Source of the DNA: Deltaproteobacteria bacterium
GTDB taxonomy: Bacteria; Bdellovibrionota; Bdellovibrionia; Bdellovibrionales; JAMPXM01
NCBI GenBank assembly: GCA_017302795.1
Contig: JAFLCB010000002.1
Span: 62,001-126,000, forward strand
DNA: 64,000 nucleotides
Reading direction: 5' to 3'
Under the pieces are notes generated by a model. The model had not been told where the DNA came from, searched no databases, and saw only the letters and a program-made list of their open reading frames with translations. Below, one piece after another: positions 8,107 to 17,327 of this stretch (its first letter is position 1; each line of letters starts with the position of its first letter). The translations under genes and the position numbers were made by a program.

Positions 8107-10721
8107 TTCAAAGCGCGAGTGACGATTTCCCGTACATTGTTCGATAGCGTCGGATGCTTCGCGATTCGCTCTAACTCTCGCTTCATCTGGTCCGCGCGAT
8201 CTGGAGTAAAAGTCTTCCACTGATTGAATGCGGACACCAAGCGAGATGCGACCTGAGGGTTTCTGGTGTCGACGTCAAGTACCTGATCGGCAATCAGTTT
8301 ATAACCACCGCCCGACTTCGCGTGGAAACCTAGCGAATTAAATTTAGCAAAAGCGAGAAGTAACGAATAAATTTTGTTTGGATTGTTTTTATCAAAAGCA
8401 CTGTCATCCAACAGAGCCTTCACTTCTTCAAGTGTCCCTTCGCCCGGTGCCAGCGCGCGAATCGATAACCACTTGTTCATTACGAGCGATTCGTTTCGCC
8501 ATTTTTCACGGAATTCTTCAATGCCACTGATGCGGGCCGCTGAACCACTTCGGTTCAACGCATCGATCGCCCCAAGTTCTGTCGTCATATCTTTCGCCTG
8601 CCGACGTTGCTTGAGGGCTCTTTCCAGATCGCGCACATCGCCGTTTAAGCAGAGGTACATCAACGACATGTTTCGAAGCGCACGCTGACCACTTGTAGTT
8701 ACAGGCAGCGCTTCGAGACGATTGTAGATGGATTCAAATTTCTGTCGGTACGTTTTAACGACTTCGCGCAATAGTCCGTCGTGTGCACGGAAAACTTTTT
8801 CCACATCGACGACTTGTAGAAACTGGCTAATATAGTTTTCAGAAGGAGGCATCAGCATGAAGCTAACGAACGCCTCATCTATTTTCCCTGCCACAGTCGC
8901 ATCGTCGAGCATAGGTCCCAATGACTTAACAAGCGCTGCTTGAAGGGTCGCCGCCTCGGGCGAGCCAGAAACGTTTGCCAACATCGCCTTCAGCATCATC
9001 TGCTGAGTTGCTTCCCAGCGGGCAACGGGGTCGGAGTCCTTGGCAATGAGGAAACTAAGTTCCTCAGTTGAATATTCACACTCGACTTTCACAGGTGCGC
9101 TAAAGCCACGCAGAAGCGACAGCATCGGTTTTTCGGCGATTCCCTCAAAGGTAAAAGTTTGTTCTGGTTCTGAAAGCTCCAGAATCGTTGTCGGGATGAG
9201 GTCCCCATTTTGTCCAAGTAAGCCCACAGCCACTGGTATCAAATACGGTATTTTAGAGGGCTGTCCTGGAGAAGGAGCGCAAGATTGGGAAATAGTAAGG
9301 GAATACTTTTTCGCTGCCGCGTCGTACTGCGATCTTACCTTAATCAGTGGGGTCCCGGCTTGATCGTACCAATTTTTAAACTGCGTGAAGTCGCGAGATC
9401 GACCAACGTCTTTTGCTCCCAATGTCATTGCATGGACAAAGTCATCTGTCGTTACGGCTTGTCCGTCAAACATCTCGAAGTAACGGTCCATTCCTTTTCT
9501 AAATCCATCTCGGCCGATCAGCGTTTCAATCATGCGGATGACTTCCGCACCTTTTTCGTAAATCGTCATCGTGTAGAAGTTGTCGATGGCCTCGTAAGAC
9601 TGGGGCCGCACCGCGTGGGCCATTGGTCCCGCGTCTTCGGCAAACTGGTGAGTTCGCAGTCGAATAACATCTTCAATTCGTTTTACGGCGCGTGAACCCA
9701 TGTCGGCTGAAAATTCTTGATCGCGATAAACCGTCAAACCTTCCTTGAGAGACAATTGAAACCAGTCGCGACAAGTGACGCGATTTCCTGTCCAATTGTG
9801 GAAGTATTCGTGGCCGACGACAGCTTGAATGTTGTCGAAGTCTTTGTCTGTTGCCGTTTGCGCATCCGCGAGTACGTAATGTGCGTTGAAAACGTTTAAG
9901 CCTTTGTTTTCCATCGCGCCCATATTGAATTCATCTGCGACTACAATCATGAATAGGTCGAGATCGTATTCCAGCCCGTAACGCTCTTCATCCCAAAGCA
10001 TCGATTTTTTCAGAGAGTCCATCGCGTGCACGCAGCGTGGCTCAAGACCTTGGCGGCAGTATATTTCTAGCGCGACGTCGCGACCAGACTTGGTTTGAAA
10101 TCGATCGCGAAGACATCCAAGGTCGCCAGCAACGAGGGCAAAAAGATAGCATGGCTTTTTATGCGGATCGTGCCACGTAGCTTCGTGACGTCCATTGGGC
10201 ATCTCACGTGTCGAAACTCGGTTTCCGTTTGACAACAAAATCGGATACTTCGATTTATCTGCTTCGACGGTTACCGTGAAGATCGACATCACATCCGGGC
10301 GATCGATGTAGTAAGTGATTCGCCGAAAGCTCTCGGCTTCGCATTGGGTGCAAAACATTCCGCCCGTGCGATAGAGACCTTCACAGGCGAGGTTTTTTTG
10401 GGGCTCGTTGGTGACATCGACTTCCAAAAAGAAATCTGCGAGTTCACCAACGCCAATTGCCAGCTTCTCATTTTCGATGCGGTATTCGCCAGGCTTGAGT
10501 GCCGCTGATGTGGAGTTTGTGGTACACGAGACCGAGTTAAGCTTAACTCCGTTCAGTTGCAGCTGCTCGCCGTCAAGCTTGAGAACCGTTTCTGTCGAGC
10601 CTTTGCGCCGTTCGATCCTCAATTTCGATCGAACACGAGCGTGATCCTCATGAAGATCAAAAAAGAGCGAAGTTTCACGAATCCAAAATGAAGGAGCAGT
10701 GTAATCTTTCAAGTGTACCAT
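8103..10721 (-). CDS. pepN: Aminopeptidase N (M1 family)
   Basis: Zinc aminopeptidase removing N-terminal residues from peptides, mostly in the cytoplasm. Counting from the ATG at 10721 it is 872 residues, the E. coli PepN size, and aligns with it throughout. The exopeptidase motif GAMEN is at 268-272, the zinc site HEYFH at 304-308 with the third ligand E327 in SLKEGLT, and the transition-state Tyr region in NNFYTMTIYEKGAEVIRM (written NFYTMTIYEKGAEVI). A TTG 36 bp upstream (10757) would add 12 residues without homology. It is convergent with sthA and starts about 50 bp from the divergent ndh gene. Confidence 0.95.
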   Translation of the reverse strand: MVHLKDYTAPSFWIRETSLFFDLHEDHARVRSKLRIERRKGSTETVLKLDGEQLQLNGVKLNSVSCTTNSTSAALKPGEYRIENEKLAIGVGELADFFLEVDVTNEPQKNLACEGLYRTGGMFCTQCEAESFRRITYYIDRPDVMSIFTVTVEADKSKYPILLSNGNRVSTREMPNGRHEATWHDPHKKPCYLFALVAGDLGCLRDRFQTKSGRDVALEIYCRQGLEPRCVHAMDSLKKSMLWDEERYGLEYDLDLFMIVVADEFNMGAMENKGLNVFNAHYVLADAQTATDKDFDNIQAVVGHEYFHNWTGNRVTCRDWFQLSLKEGLTVYRDQEFSADMGSRAVKRIEDVIRLRTHQFAEDAGPMAHAVRPQSYEAIDNFYTMTIYEKGAEVIRMIETLIGRDGFRKGMDRYFEMFDGQAVTTDDFVHAMTLGAKDVGRSRDFTQFKNWYDQAGTPLIKVRSQYDAAAKKYSLTISQSCAPSPGQPSKIPYLIPVAVGLLGQNGDLIPTTILELSEPEQTFTFEGIAEKPMLSLLRGFSAPVKVECEYSTEELSFLIAKDSDPVARWEATQQMMLKAMLANVSGSPEAATLQAALVKSLGPMLDDATVAGKIDEAFVSFMLMPPSENYISQFLQVVDVEKVFRAHDGLLREVVKTYRQKFESIYNRLEALPVTTSGQRALRNMSLMYLCLNGDVRDLERALKQRRQAKDMTTELGAIDALNRSGSAARISGIEEFREKWRNESLVMNKWLSIRALAPGEGTLEEVKALLDDSAFDKNNPNKIYSLLLAFAKFNSLGFHAKSGGGYKLIADQVLDVDTRNPQVASRLVSAFNQWKTFTPDRADQMKRELERIAKHPTLSNNVREIVTRALN

Positions 10722-10774
10722 GCTCCACGAACTAGCGCGCCTCGCGATTTCAATCAAGTATTTGGTAGGACGAG

Positions 10775-12133
10775 ATGCTATTTGCTATTTGGTTCATGTG
10801 GCGGCAGTCTCCGCGAATGGCGCAAGCGAATCTGTCGGCAAATGGCTTGAGATATAAACGAATTGTCGTCATTGGCGGCGGCTTCGCTGGTTTGGCGGCG
10901 GCCAAAGACCTAGCGCGAAAAAAGCTTCCGGACGGCGAAGCCTTCGAGATCACGTTGGTCGACCGGCGCAATCACCATTTATTTCAGCCTCTCTTGTACC
11001 AGGTGGCGACCGCAGCACTTAGTCCAGCCGAAATTTCCGTACCGATTCGATCACTGTTCGCAAACTCCCAAAATGTTCGAGTCGTCTTAGATGAAGTTAA
11101 AGATTTTCAATTGAGCCCCGAAAAGACAGTCATATGTCGAAGTGGCCGAGCTTATCCGTTTGACGTGTTAATTTTGGCGGCCGGTGCAGGGCACAGCTAC
11201 TTCGGGCATGACGAATGGCAAGAATTCGCGCCAGGACTAAAAACACTTGATCAAGCGACGAACATTCGGAAGCGAATTTTATTGGCTTACGAGCGCGCTG
11301 AAATGGAAACCGACGTTGAAAAGCAAAAGGCGCTTTTGACGTTTGCCATCGTAGGTGGCGGCCCCACCGGAGTTGAAATTGCTGGTGCGATTGCGGAAAT
11401 TAGTCGGTTCACTTTAGAGAGCGACTTTCGAAGAATCGACCCATCGCGGACGCGAGTTCTTTTAATAGAGGCCGGAGGGAGGCTGCTCTCAAGTTTCCAC
11501 GAATCGCTTTCCAAGAAAGCGACACGTGATCTGGAAAAAATGGGAGTTCAGATTTGGACTTCCACGCGCGTAACCGGAGTTTCGGCTGAAGGCGTTCAGC
11601 TTGGCCAGGAGTTCGTCCAGGCCAGCACAGTGATCTGGGCAGCTGGGGTAAAGCCGTCGCCGTTAGGCGAAAAAGTGATTCGCACGTTTGGCGGTTCGCT
11701 GGATCAAGTGGGGCGGGTAAAAGTTGATTCTCATCTTCAACTGCTCGGCGGAGATCCAAACGTCCTCGTTCTGGGGGATTTAGCCAGTTTCAAAGATGAA
11801 AATGGAAACTCGCTTCCAGGACTTGCGCCAGTGGCGATGCAGCAGGGGCGCTACGCTGCGAAGCTCATTTTGGAAAAAATAAACCTCAAGCCAAGCCAGG
11901 CACCTGCCCCATTCCATTATTTCGACAAAGGCCAGATGGCCACGATCGGGCGGCGCCGTGCGGTCGTTCAAGCTGGGCGACTTCGATTTTCTGGCTACTT
12001 GGCCTGGCTGACCTGGTTGTTCATTCACATTTACTATTTGATCGGTTTTAAAAACCGCTTCTTTGTTTTTTACCAATGGGCCTGGGCGTATTTAACTTTT
12101 CGGCGAGGCGCTAGGCTTATTCAGGAATCTTGA
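10775..12133 (+). CDS. ndh: Type II NADH:quinone oxidoreductase
   Basis: Single-subunit, non-proton-pumping NADH dehydrogenase feeding electrons from NADH to quinone at the inner membrane. FAD motif VVIGGGFAGLAAAKDLA, then NHHLFQPLLYQVATAALSP (the LFQPLLYQVA signature), NADH motif IVGGGPTGVEIAGAIAEI, second FAD motif NVLVLGDLA and a quinone-side AMQQGRYAA. The C-terminal stretch LAWLTWLFIHIYYLIGF is the membrane-attaching amphipathic region. ATG 10775 has AGGA a few bases upstream; ATG 10817 lies closer to the Rossmann fold but has no ribosome site. Its end overlaps the LysR gene by 17 bp. With the MenA module it suggests a menaquinone respiratory chain. Confidence 0.92.
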   Translation: MLFAIWFMWRQSPRMAQANLSANGLRYKRIVVIGGGFAGLAAAKDLARKKLPDGEAFEITLVDRRNHHLFQPLLYQVATAALSPAEISVPIRSLFANSQNVRVVLDEVKDFQLSPEKTVICRSGRAYPFDVLILAAGAGHSYFGHDEWQEFAPGLKTLDQATNIRKRILLAYERAEMETDVEKQKALLTFAIVGGGPTGVEIAGAIAEISRFTLESDFRRIDPSRTRVLLIEAGGRLLSSFHESLSKKATRDLEKMGVQIWTSTRVTGVSAEGVQLGQEFVQASTVIWAAGVKPSPLGEKVIRTFGGSLDQVGRVKVDSHLQLLGGDPNVLVLGDLASFKDENGNSLPGLAPVAMQQGRYAAKLILEKINLKPSQAPAPFHYFDKGQMATIGRRRAVVQAGRLRFSGYLAWLTWLFIHIYYLIGFKNRFFVFYQWAWAYLTFRRGARLIQES

Positions 12134-12947
12134 TTTTAACAGAATCTAGCTTTTCCCAAAGAACTGGCGGCAAGATCTCGGTGCCAATCAAAAAGACCGG
12201 TTGTTCAGTGCTTGTTCCGGGGCGTTTAAGTTGTACCGGGCCTGGCACTTGTCCGCGGCCGCCGAAATCCTCGATGTACAACTTTCTGACCGCAAGAGAG
12301 TTACTCAGCAAAATTTTAGAATTGGCTGTTTCGTCGCGCTCGCGTTTTGAAGCATTGCGTTTTCCTGATTGAATCAAGTGAGCATGCTCAAAGGGGCTTA
12401 GCACTTTTAAATCGGTTTCTCCCTTACCCAGCGGTTTCCCCGCATACTTGAAATCTTGCCAACCAAATTCGCGTATATGTTTCCGTTTTGATCTACCTGG
12501 CTCCCGGCAGGTTAGAATCAGATCGAGTTCGTCCTTTTCGAAGTGTTCTTCGAGTTCACTGAGATCGTAAACATTGAGTTCGATCACGGGAATTTTCGTG
12601 TCGCGAAACATCGCCTGACATACTTCGATCGCAAGCGACACTAAGCCTTCAAGGGTTCCAAAGCTGAGGTGGTGAATTTGATCGTCGCCCTGAACTTCTT
12701 GAAGTGCGGCCGATAATTTTCGCGAGTTCCGAAAATACACGTCCGCCACTTTGTAAGCGACTGGCGTCCAGCCGGATTTTCGGCGCGCAGCACGGTCGAG
12801 CAAAATCACTCCCAGATCCTCTTCCAATTGCGCGATCAGCCGCGAAAGCTGGGGCTGGCTAAGCCCAATATGATCTGCCGCAGCAGACAGATTTTTGTGG
12901 TGAATCGCTTTGCTTAAAACCGATAGGGGCCAATGCAGATGATCCAT
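12117..12947 (-). CDS. LysR-family transcriptional regulator
   Basis: DNA-binding regulator with an N-terminal LysR helix-turn-helix: AIHHKNLSAAADHIGLSQPQLSRLIAQLEEDLG, residues about 13-45 from the ATG at 12947 (the recognition helix lies in SQPQLSRLIAQLEEDLG). The remaining ~200 residues should form the effector domain, though they are divergent and the ligand is unknown. The upstream ATG at 13004 is possible but would put a perfect inverted repeat (12986-13008) inside the coding region, so the downstream start is preferred. Divergent from a secreted protein gene, which is a natural candidate target. Convergent and overlapping with ndh. Confidence 0.82.
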   Translation of the reverse strand: MDHLHWPLSVLSKAIHHKNLSAAADHIGLSQPQLSRLIAQLEEDLGVILLDRAARRKSGWTPVAYKVADVYFRNSRKLSAALQEVQGDDQIHHLSFGTLEGLVSLAIEVCQAMFRDTKIPVIELNVYDLSELEEHFEKDELDLILTCREPGRSKRKHIREFGWQDFKYAGKPLGKGETDLKVLSPFEHAHLIQSGKRNASKRERDETANSKILLSNSLAVRKLYIEDFGGRGQVPGPVQLKRPGTSTEQPVFLIGTEILPPVLWEKLDSVKIKIPE

Positions 12948-12985
12948 AGTGGGAGCCGAGTACCACGGCTTTCCCTCTGTGTCAT

Positions 12986-13008
12986 CATTATGTACGGGGT
13001 GCATAATG
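12986..13008. promoter_or_regulatory. Perfect inverted repeat, candidate LysR operator
   Basis: Seven-base arms CATTATG (12986-12992) and CATAATG (13002-13008) form an exact dyad around a 9-base spacer, with the AT-rich half-sites and T-N11-A spacing seen in LysR-type binding sites. It lies between the divergent LysR gene (ATG 12947) and the secreted protein gene (ATG 13063), the usual place for an autoregulatory LysR site. The symmetry is seen directly; the function is inferred. Confidence 0.5.
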
Positions 13009-13062
13009 ATTTACCGAATAGGTATTTCTAGCTCGTTTTAAAACGTGGCTAAGGTGGCCACC

Positions 13063-13542
13063 ATGTTCAGATTGTTAATAGGAATTTTGTCGCTCTACAT
13101 TTGTCAGCACCTCGGTCAGTATGCCGCCGCTCAAGATATTGAAACCGTGACTTGTCTTGGCACAGATGGCGACGTGAAGTTTGAAGTTCAAATCGATCGC
13201 ACCAGGGCGCTTGTTCCGATTGCGCTGGCGATGCGTGTCTCCGATCCCAACGTTTCCCTGGAACGGCAAGAGATCGCGTTTTTCGCTGCCCAAGAAGGGG
13301 TGCTTTCGACGAATGGCAATAAATTCATCGGACACGTCAGTGAGGATCACCCTCCCACGGGACGACGGGGAGAGCGAATTGGCGGAACAGTATTAGGAGC
13401 CTTGAAACAAATCGTGCTCGAGGTTGAAATTGATTTCACCGAAGAACCTGGTCCGCGCAAAAGACACGCTGCAGTGGCCACCTATTTGAAAAAGAATGGT
13501 GAAGAGTTGGTACAAGATCTCGACTGCCGCCGGCGGAAGTGA
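13063..13542 (+). CDS. Secreted protein of unknown function
   Basis: Protein of 159 residues with a clear signal peptide: MFRLLIGILSLYICQHLGQYAAAQ, with cleavage likely after the AAA/Q region (shown here as LLIGILSLYICQHLG core). The mature part has two Cys, one near its start (VTCLG) and one near the end (DLDCR), which may pair. I recognise no family. ATG 13063 is preceded by AAGGTGG at good spacing; a GTG at 13045 is in frame but weaker. It is divergent from the LysR regulator and shares with it the inverted repeat at 12986-13008, so regulation by that protein is plausible. Confidence 0.65.
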   Translation: MFRLLIGILSLYICQHLGQYAAAQDIETVTCLGTDGDVKFEVQIDRTRALVPIALAMRVSDPNVSLERQEIAFFAAQEGVLSTNGNKFIGHVSEDHPPTGRRGERIGGTVLGALKQIVLEVEIDFTEEPGPRKRHAAVATYLKKNGEELVQDLDCRRRK

Positions 13543-13557
13543 GACACCTTCGCAAAT

Positions 13558-14283
13558 ATGAACCGAATTAAACTGGCTGCTCTGGACACGATCGAAATTT
13601 CTCCCGGTGGGTTTTCCAAGCTTGAAGGGGAGCGCGCGCTCAAGGGCGCGATTGTTCTTTTCCATGGCTTTGGTGCGGACAATCAAGATCTAGCAAGCCT
13701 TGCGAGTGCCGTTGGTTCGCCTCCGGATATCAGTTGGTATTTTCCCAATGGCCCGCATTCCGTTCCGATTGGCCCGCACATGTCCGGTCGCGCTTGGTTT
13801 CCGCTTCGTCTTGCAGAGCTCGAAGCGCAAGGGCTTGATTTTACGAAGTCTCTACCAGAGGGAATGGGGCGCGCAATCGACGGTGCCGTAAAAGCCGTTG
13901 AAGAGCTTCGAGCGCAGAAGAAACTCGAGTGGAACCAAATTATTTTAGGCGGCTTTAGCCAAGGCGCCATGATCGCGTTAGAGGTCGCCCTCAGAGCGCC
14001 GCAACTTCCTGCAGGGGTGACACTGTTTTCCGGAACTCTTGTGAATGAGCCCGCACTTATTCAGGCGGCAGCGAAAAAAAAGGGGCTTCGTTTTTTTCAA
14101 AGCCACGGAATTCAAGACCCGGTTTTGCCATTCGAACTTGCGGAAAAATTGGACGCGACACTGAATGAAGCGGGACTTGATGGGATGCTTTATTCTTTTC
14201 GCGGTGGGCACGAAATCCCGCTGCCAGTTTTACGAGAATGGGCAAGCTGGTTAAAAGGCGCGCCATTTTTTTCGGTGAAATGA
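13558..14283 (+). CDS. Phospholipase/carboxylesterase-type alpha/beta hydrolase
   Basis: Serine esterase of the PF02230 (phospholipase/carboxylesterase, YpfH-like) group, 241 residues, apparently cytoplasmic. Oxyanion segment IVLFHGFGADNQDL near residue 30, nucleophile Ser in LGGFSQGAMIALEVA near 140, acid Asp in GIQDPVLP near 188, and His in RGGHEIP near 220 make a complete triad. The natural substrate of this group is usually a short-chain or lysophospholipid ester; it cannot be fixed here. It starts 15 bp after the secreted protein gene and may share its transcript. Confidence 0.85.
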   Translation: MNRIKLAALDTIEISPGGFSKLEGERALKGAIVLFHGFGADNQDLASLASAVGSPPDISWYFPNGPHSVPIGPHMSGRAWFPLRLAELEAQGLDFTKSLPEGMGRAIDGAVKAVEELRAQKKLEWNQIILGGFSQGAMIALEVALRAPQLPAGVTLFSGTLVNEPALIQAAAKKKGLRFFQSHGIQDPVLPFELAEKLDATLNEAGLDGMLYSFRGGHEIPLPVLREWASWLKGAPFFSVK

Positions 14284-14298
14284 ACGCGCAGTAAAAAA

Positions 14299-14613
14299 CT
14301 ACGGGCAAAAATAAGCAACGCCGTGGACGGCTGTCCCGGGTCCGCTTGTTGCGCCGATCTTGACGAAGTTGGCGCCTTTGCGCGCGGCATCGATCTTAAG
14401 ATCTTCAAGTGCTTGATCAAACGTTCCCTTTACGGATGAATTTCGCCCTTCAACCGGACCAATCTCCCGACAATCTTCGTCGGCGTCATCGCGAGTGATT
14501 TTGACGTTCTCACTTTCGGGTTTGATTGGATGTGAGCCGCATCCAACGAGGCCGGCCGCCAGGCTCGCCCCCAGTACCAAAGACGAGATCAATCCGATTC
14601 GAGGTTCACGCAT
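14299..14613 (-). CDS. DUF4156-like lipoprotein
   Basis: Small lipoprotein of 104 residues. The signal sequence ends in a lipobox, AAGLVGCGS, with the acylated Cys near residue 25. The mature part has the DUF4156 pattern: a Cys followed by GPVEG (CREIGPVEG), then ALEDLKIDAARKGANFVKI and a terminal GVAYFCP. The function of the family is not known; members are thought to sit in the outer membrane or periplasm. The gene lies alone between the convergent hydrolase gene and a leftward-facing promoter region before 14843. Confidence 0.72.
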   Translation of the reverse strand: MREPRIGLISSLVLGASLAAGLVGCGSHPIKPESENVKITRDDADEDCREIGPVEGRNSSVKGTFDQALEDLKIDAARKGANFVKIGATSGPGTAVHGVAYFCP

Positions 14614-14842
14614 GAGTTACTCCTGAAATTGAGTGTAATTGAACTGTTCTTAGTAAAAACGAATCTAGGATTCGCCGTCCACTCTTGTATGCAGCTGCAG
14701 GACGTCAGAAGATGAAGGAGTGTTCCTGATTTGCGACCGTTTTTGCATAGGTTTTTTATTGGTTTTTGTATTGGCACACAGACTGACATAGCAGTTGGGC
14801 CTGCGGTGAAGTTTGCCGCAGTGCGGTCTAGATGGGTTCGAG

Positions 14843-15721
14843 ATGATGAAGCTAAAAGTCCTAAAAATTCGCGTTGCCCAGCAGCTGCTGGACCATTTTG
14901 GAAATGGCTGGCGAATCCTGGTAGCGACTTGGCGCCGAATTCAGTTGGCCGACATCGAACTGATTGCTGGGAGCCTTTCTTACACAACAGTTCTATCGCT
15001 GGTCCCCCTTCTCGCCGTTAGCTTGTCTGTTTTTCAGTGGCTTGGTGGCCTCGATGGACTTTTGAAACAGGTCGAACCCTTCATACTAAAAAATCTTGCA
15101 GAGAGTTCTGGCGTTGAACTGAGCCGACACCTTTCGCGCGCGATCCGTCGAGTCCACTCGGGAGCATTGGGAGTTGGTGGCGTGCTGGGAGTGTTCCTCG
15201 CTTCGACAAAGCTCTTCACAGACATGGAGCGCGCAATTCATAGAGTGTGGCTGTTGAAAAAGCGTCGCGCACTATGGAAGCGACTCGCGGTTTACTGGAC
15301 AGTCATGTTCACGGCGCCACTTTTAATTGCTGCGACCCTTGGCGTACTGAGCTTTCGAGGACTTGGATTATTGAAAGTGATACCCCATCAGGCGATCACG
15401 GCGCTTTTCGCTTTCATGGGTTTGTTCGCGATTTTCAAATGGGTTCCCGCTCGCAAAGTTGAGGTTCGGCCCGCGCTTGCCTCGGCTCTTCTTGCAACTG
15501 CCGGTTTGGCGCTTGCGCAAGAATTCTATGCGGGAATTATGCGTAGTTTGTTTCGGTTTTCAAAGGTCTATGGAAGTTTGGCCGGTATCCCGCTGTTTCT
15601 GATGTGGGTTTTTTTGTTTTGGTGGATCATCCTGATGGGCGCAACGCTGACAGCCTTGTTGCAAGAACGTCTTGATCGAGAATCAGAGAGTCAATCCCGA
15701 AGACAAAAACGTTCTTCCTAA
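14843..15721 (+). CDS. YihY/BrkB-family inner membrane protein
   Basis: Polytopic membrane protein of the YihY/virulence-factor BrkB family (PF03631), once mislabelled ribonuclease BN. From ATG 14843 it is 292 residues with about six membrane segments. Family marks: AGSLSYTTVLSLVPLLAVSL near residue 44, an IHRVW after the second segment, and the late WVFLFWWIILMGATLTALL. No transported substrate is established for the family. An upstream TTG at 14813 is in frame but has no clear ribosome site. The 3' end overlaps the longest reading frame of the following glycosyltransferase. Confidence 0.85.
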   Translation: MMKLKVLKIRVAQQLLDHFGNGWRILVATWRRIQLADIELIAGSLSYTTVLSLVPLLAVSLSVFQWLGGLDGLLKQVEPFILKNLAESSGVELSRHLSRAIRRVHSGALGVGGVLGVFLASTKLFTDMERAIHRVWLLKKRRALWKRLAVYWTVMFTAPLLIAATLGVLSFRGLGLLKVIPHQAITALFAFMGLFAIFKWVPARKVEVRPALASALLATAGLALAQEFYAGIMRSLFRFSKVYGSLAGIPLFLMWVFLFWWIILMGATLTALLQERLDRESESQSRRQKRSS

Positions 15722-15767
15722 CACATCGCTTTTTGACAAGAAGTCCGAGTTCGATTCTGATGCCAGA

Positions 15768-17327
15768 ATGTTTGATCGCCCACTGAGCCCATTTGAGCGC
15801 CTTTTGCCCGTGTTCTTTCTTGCGGTCTTCGTGATGCGCTTGGTGCTCGGTGGAATGACGGGATTAGGGGACGACGAAGCTTACTACTGGGATTGGTCTC
15901 GTCACCTGCAACTTTCTTATTACGATCATCCGGGCATGATCGCTTGGATGATTAAGGCCTCTACCTCTGTTTTTGGCGACACAAGCTTTGCTGTTCGATT
16001 GCCGGCAATTTTGTGCAACTCGCTTGCAACGCTGTTTTTATTTCTGCTTGCGGTTGACATGTTCAATTTGCGGGTTGGCTTGTACGCCGCGGCCCTCCAC
16101 ACGATTGTTCCCATTTTTGCGCTTGGCGGAATGATGGCAGTGCCAGATGCCCCGATGGGTTTCTTTTGGGCTTTCACGGCCTGGCTTGGATGGAAAATCG
16201 CGTCCAAAGTTTCAAACGGAACTTTTCTGGGCGCAGAAGACCGAGTGTCGAATTCGCTCTGGTTAATTGTGGGGCTCGGACTCGCGTTGGGTTTTCTGTC
16301 AAAATACACCACTGTGTTGGTGGGCCTTTCGGTTTTTCTCTTCTTCTTTTTCAACGCCGGGCTTCGCCGAGTTATTTTTTCTTCCGGATTTAGTTTGGCA
16401 GTCTTGGTTCTCGTCGTCGGTTCACTTCCCGTCCTGATTTGGAATGGGCAAAACGATTGGGGAAGCTTTGCGTTTCATCTCTCGGATCGGCAATCCGGCG
16501 GTGGCGGAGCTAACTTGTCACGTTGGCTTCAGTTTTGGATTTCGCAGTTGGGCTTTTTCACGCCCGTTGTTTTCGTTCTCAATCTTTTCGCCCTGGTGAT
16601 CGCACTATTTAGATCGAACGAATCTGGCTGGAGATATTTATTCTGGCTCTCTTTTCCAACCTTAACACTTTTCACCGTTCAGGCTTTGTTTGCGGAATTC
16701 AAACCCCATTGGCCTGCGCCGGCGCACTTTACATTGCTAATCGGGACGGCAAAACTTCTGGAAGAAGGATTTGGCGGACGGGAAGAGTTTCAACGAATTG
16801 CCCGACGGCGAATTGCTTCGTGGGCTATTGCGATTTTTGCCGTTCCGTTGTTTGTGCTTTTCCATGTGGCTGTCTTAAAGCCCGTGATTCCGAAAGTTGC
16901 TCAGATAGTTGCTCCAGCTGCAAACTGGGATCCAAAGTTTGATCCAACCAACGATCTTTATGGGTGGCCCGAGCTAGCGGCCCATTTGGAAACGATACGT
17001 AAGGATCGGGAAGCAAACGGAACCGGTCGTCCGTACCTTGCGTCTAGCCGCTATCAGCTGGTGTCGCAGCTCGCGTTTGTGACCAAGGAAACCGTTTATA
17101 GGCTTTCGCCGGGACGGGACCATTATACATTCACGCAGGGTCCGAAAGTGATCGAGGCTTTGCGCGATAAGCCGATGCTTTTTGTCAGTGACAATCGATA
17201 TGAGCGTGATCCGCGCGGCGATATTGCGACCTTCGGAGTATTTTCAATGTGTGCCGAACTCGAGCCTTTCGTGTTCAAGCGGGGAGATGTCTATGCTCGC
17301 ACATTCCGAATTTACGACTGCCGATAG
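15768..17327 (+). CDS. ArnT/PMT-like lipid-linked glycosyltransferase
   Basis: Integral membrane glycosyltransferase of the GT39/GT83 (dolichyl-phosphate-mannose or ArnT-like) fold, which moves a sugar from a polyprenyl-phosphate donor onto lipid or protein. The signature is the first periplasmic loop, LGDDEAYYWDWSRHLQLSYY followed by DHPGMIAWMI, which carries the catalytic Asp-Glu pair. Around ten or more hydrophobic segments follow, then a soluble C-terminal domain from about residue 390. ATG 15768 is chosen because it directly precedes the first membrane helix; a TTG at 15672 would add 32 polar residues. Acceptor unknown; lipid A or another envelope lipid is plausible. Confidence 0.8.
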   Translation: MFDRPLSPFERLLPVFFLAVFVMRLVLGGMTGLGDDEAYYWDWSRHLQLSYYDHPGMIAWMIKASTSVFGDTSFAVRLPAILCNSLATLFLFLLAVDMFNLRVGLYAAALHTIVPIFALGGMMAVPDAPMGFFWAFTAWLGWKIASKVSNGTFLGAEDRVSNSLWLIVGLGLALGFLSKYTTVLVGLSVFLFFFFNAGLRRVIFSSGFSLAVLVLVVGSLPVLIWNGQNDWGSFAFHLSDRQSGGGGANLSRWLQFWISQLGFFTPVVFVLNLFALVIALFRSNESGWRYLFWLSFPTLTLFTVQALFAEFKPHWPAPAHFTLLIGTAKLLEEGFGGREEFQRIARRRIASWAIAIFAVPLFVLFHVAVLKPVIPKVAQIVAPAANWDPKFDPTNDLYGWPELAAHLETIRKDREANGTGRPYLASSRYQLVSQLAFVTKETVYRLSPGRDHYTFTQGPKVIEALRDKPMLFVSDNRYERDPRGDIATFGVFSMCAELEPFVFKRGDVYARTFRIYDCR

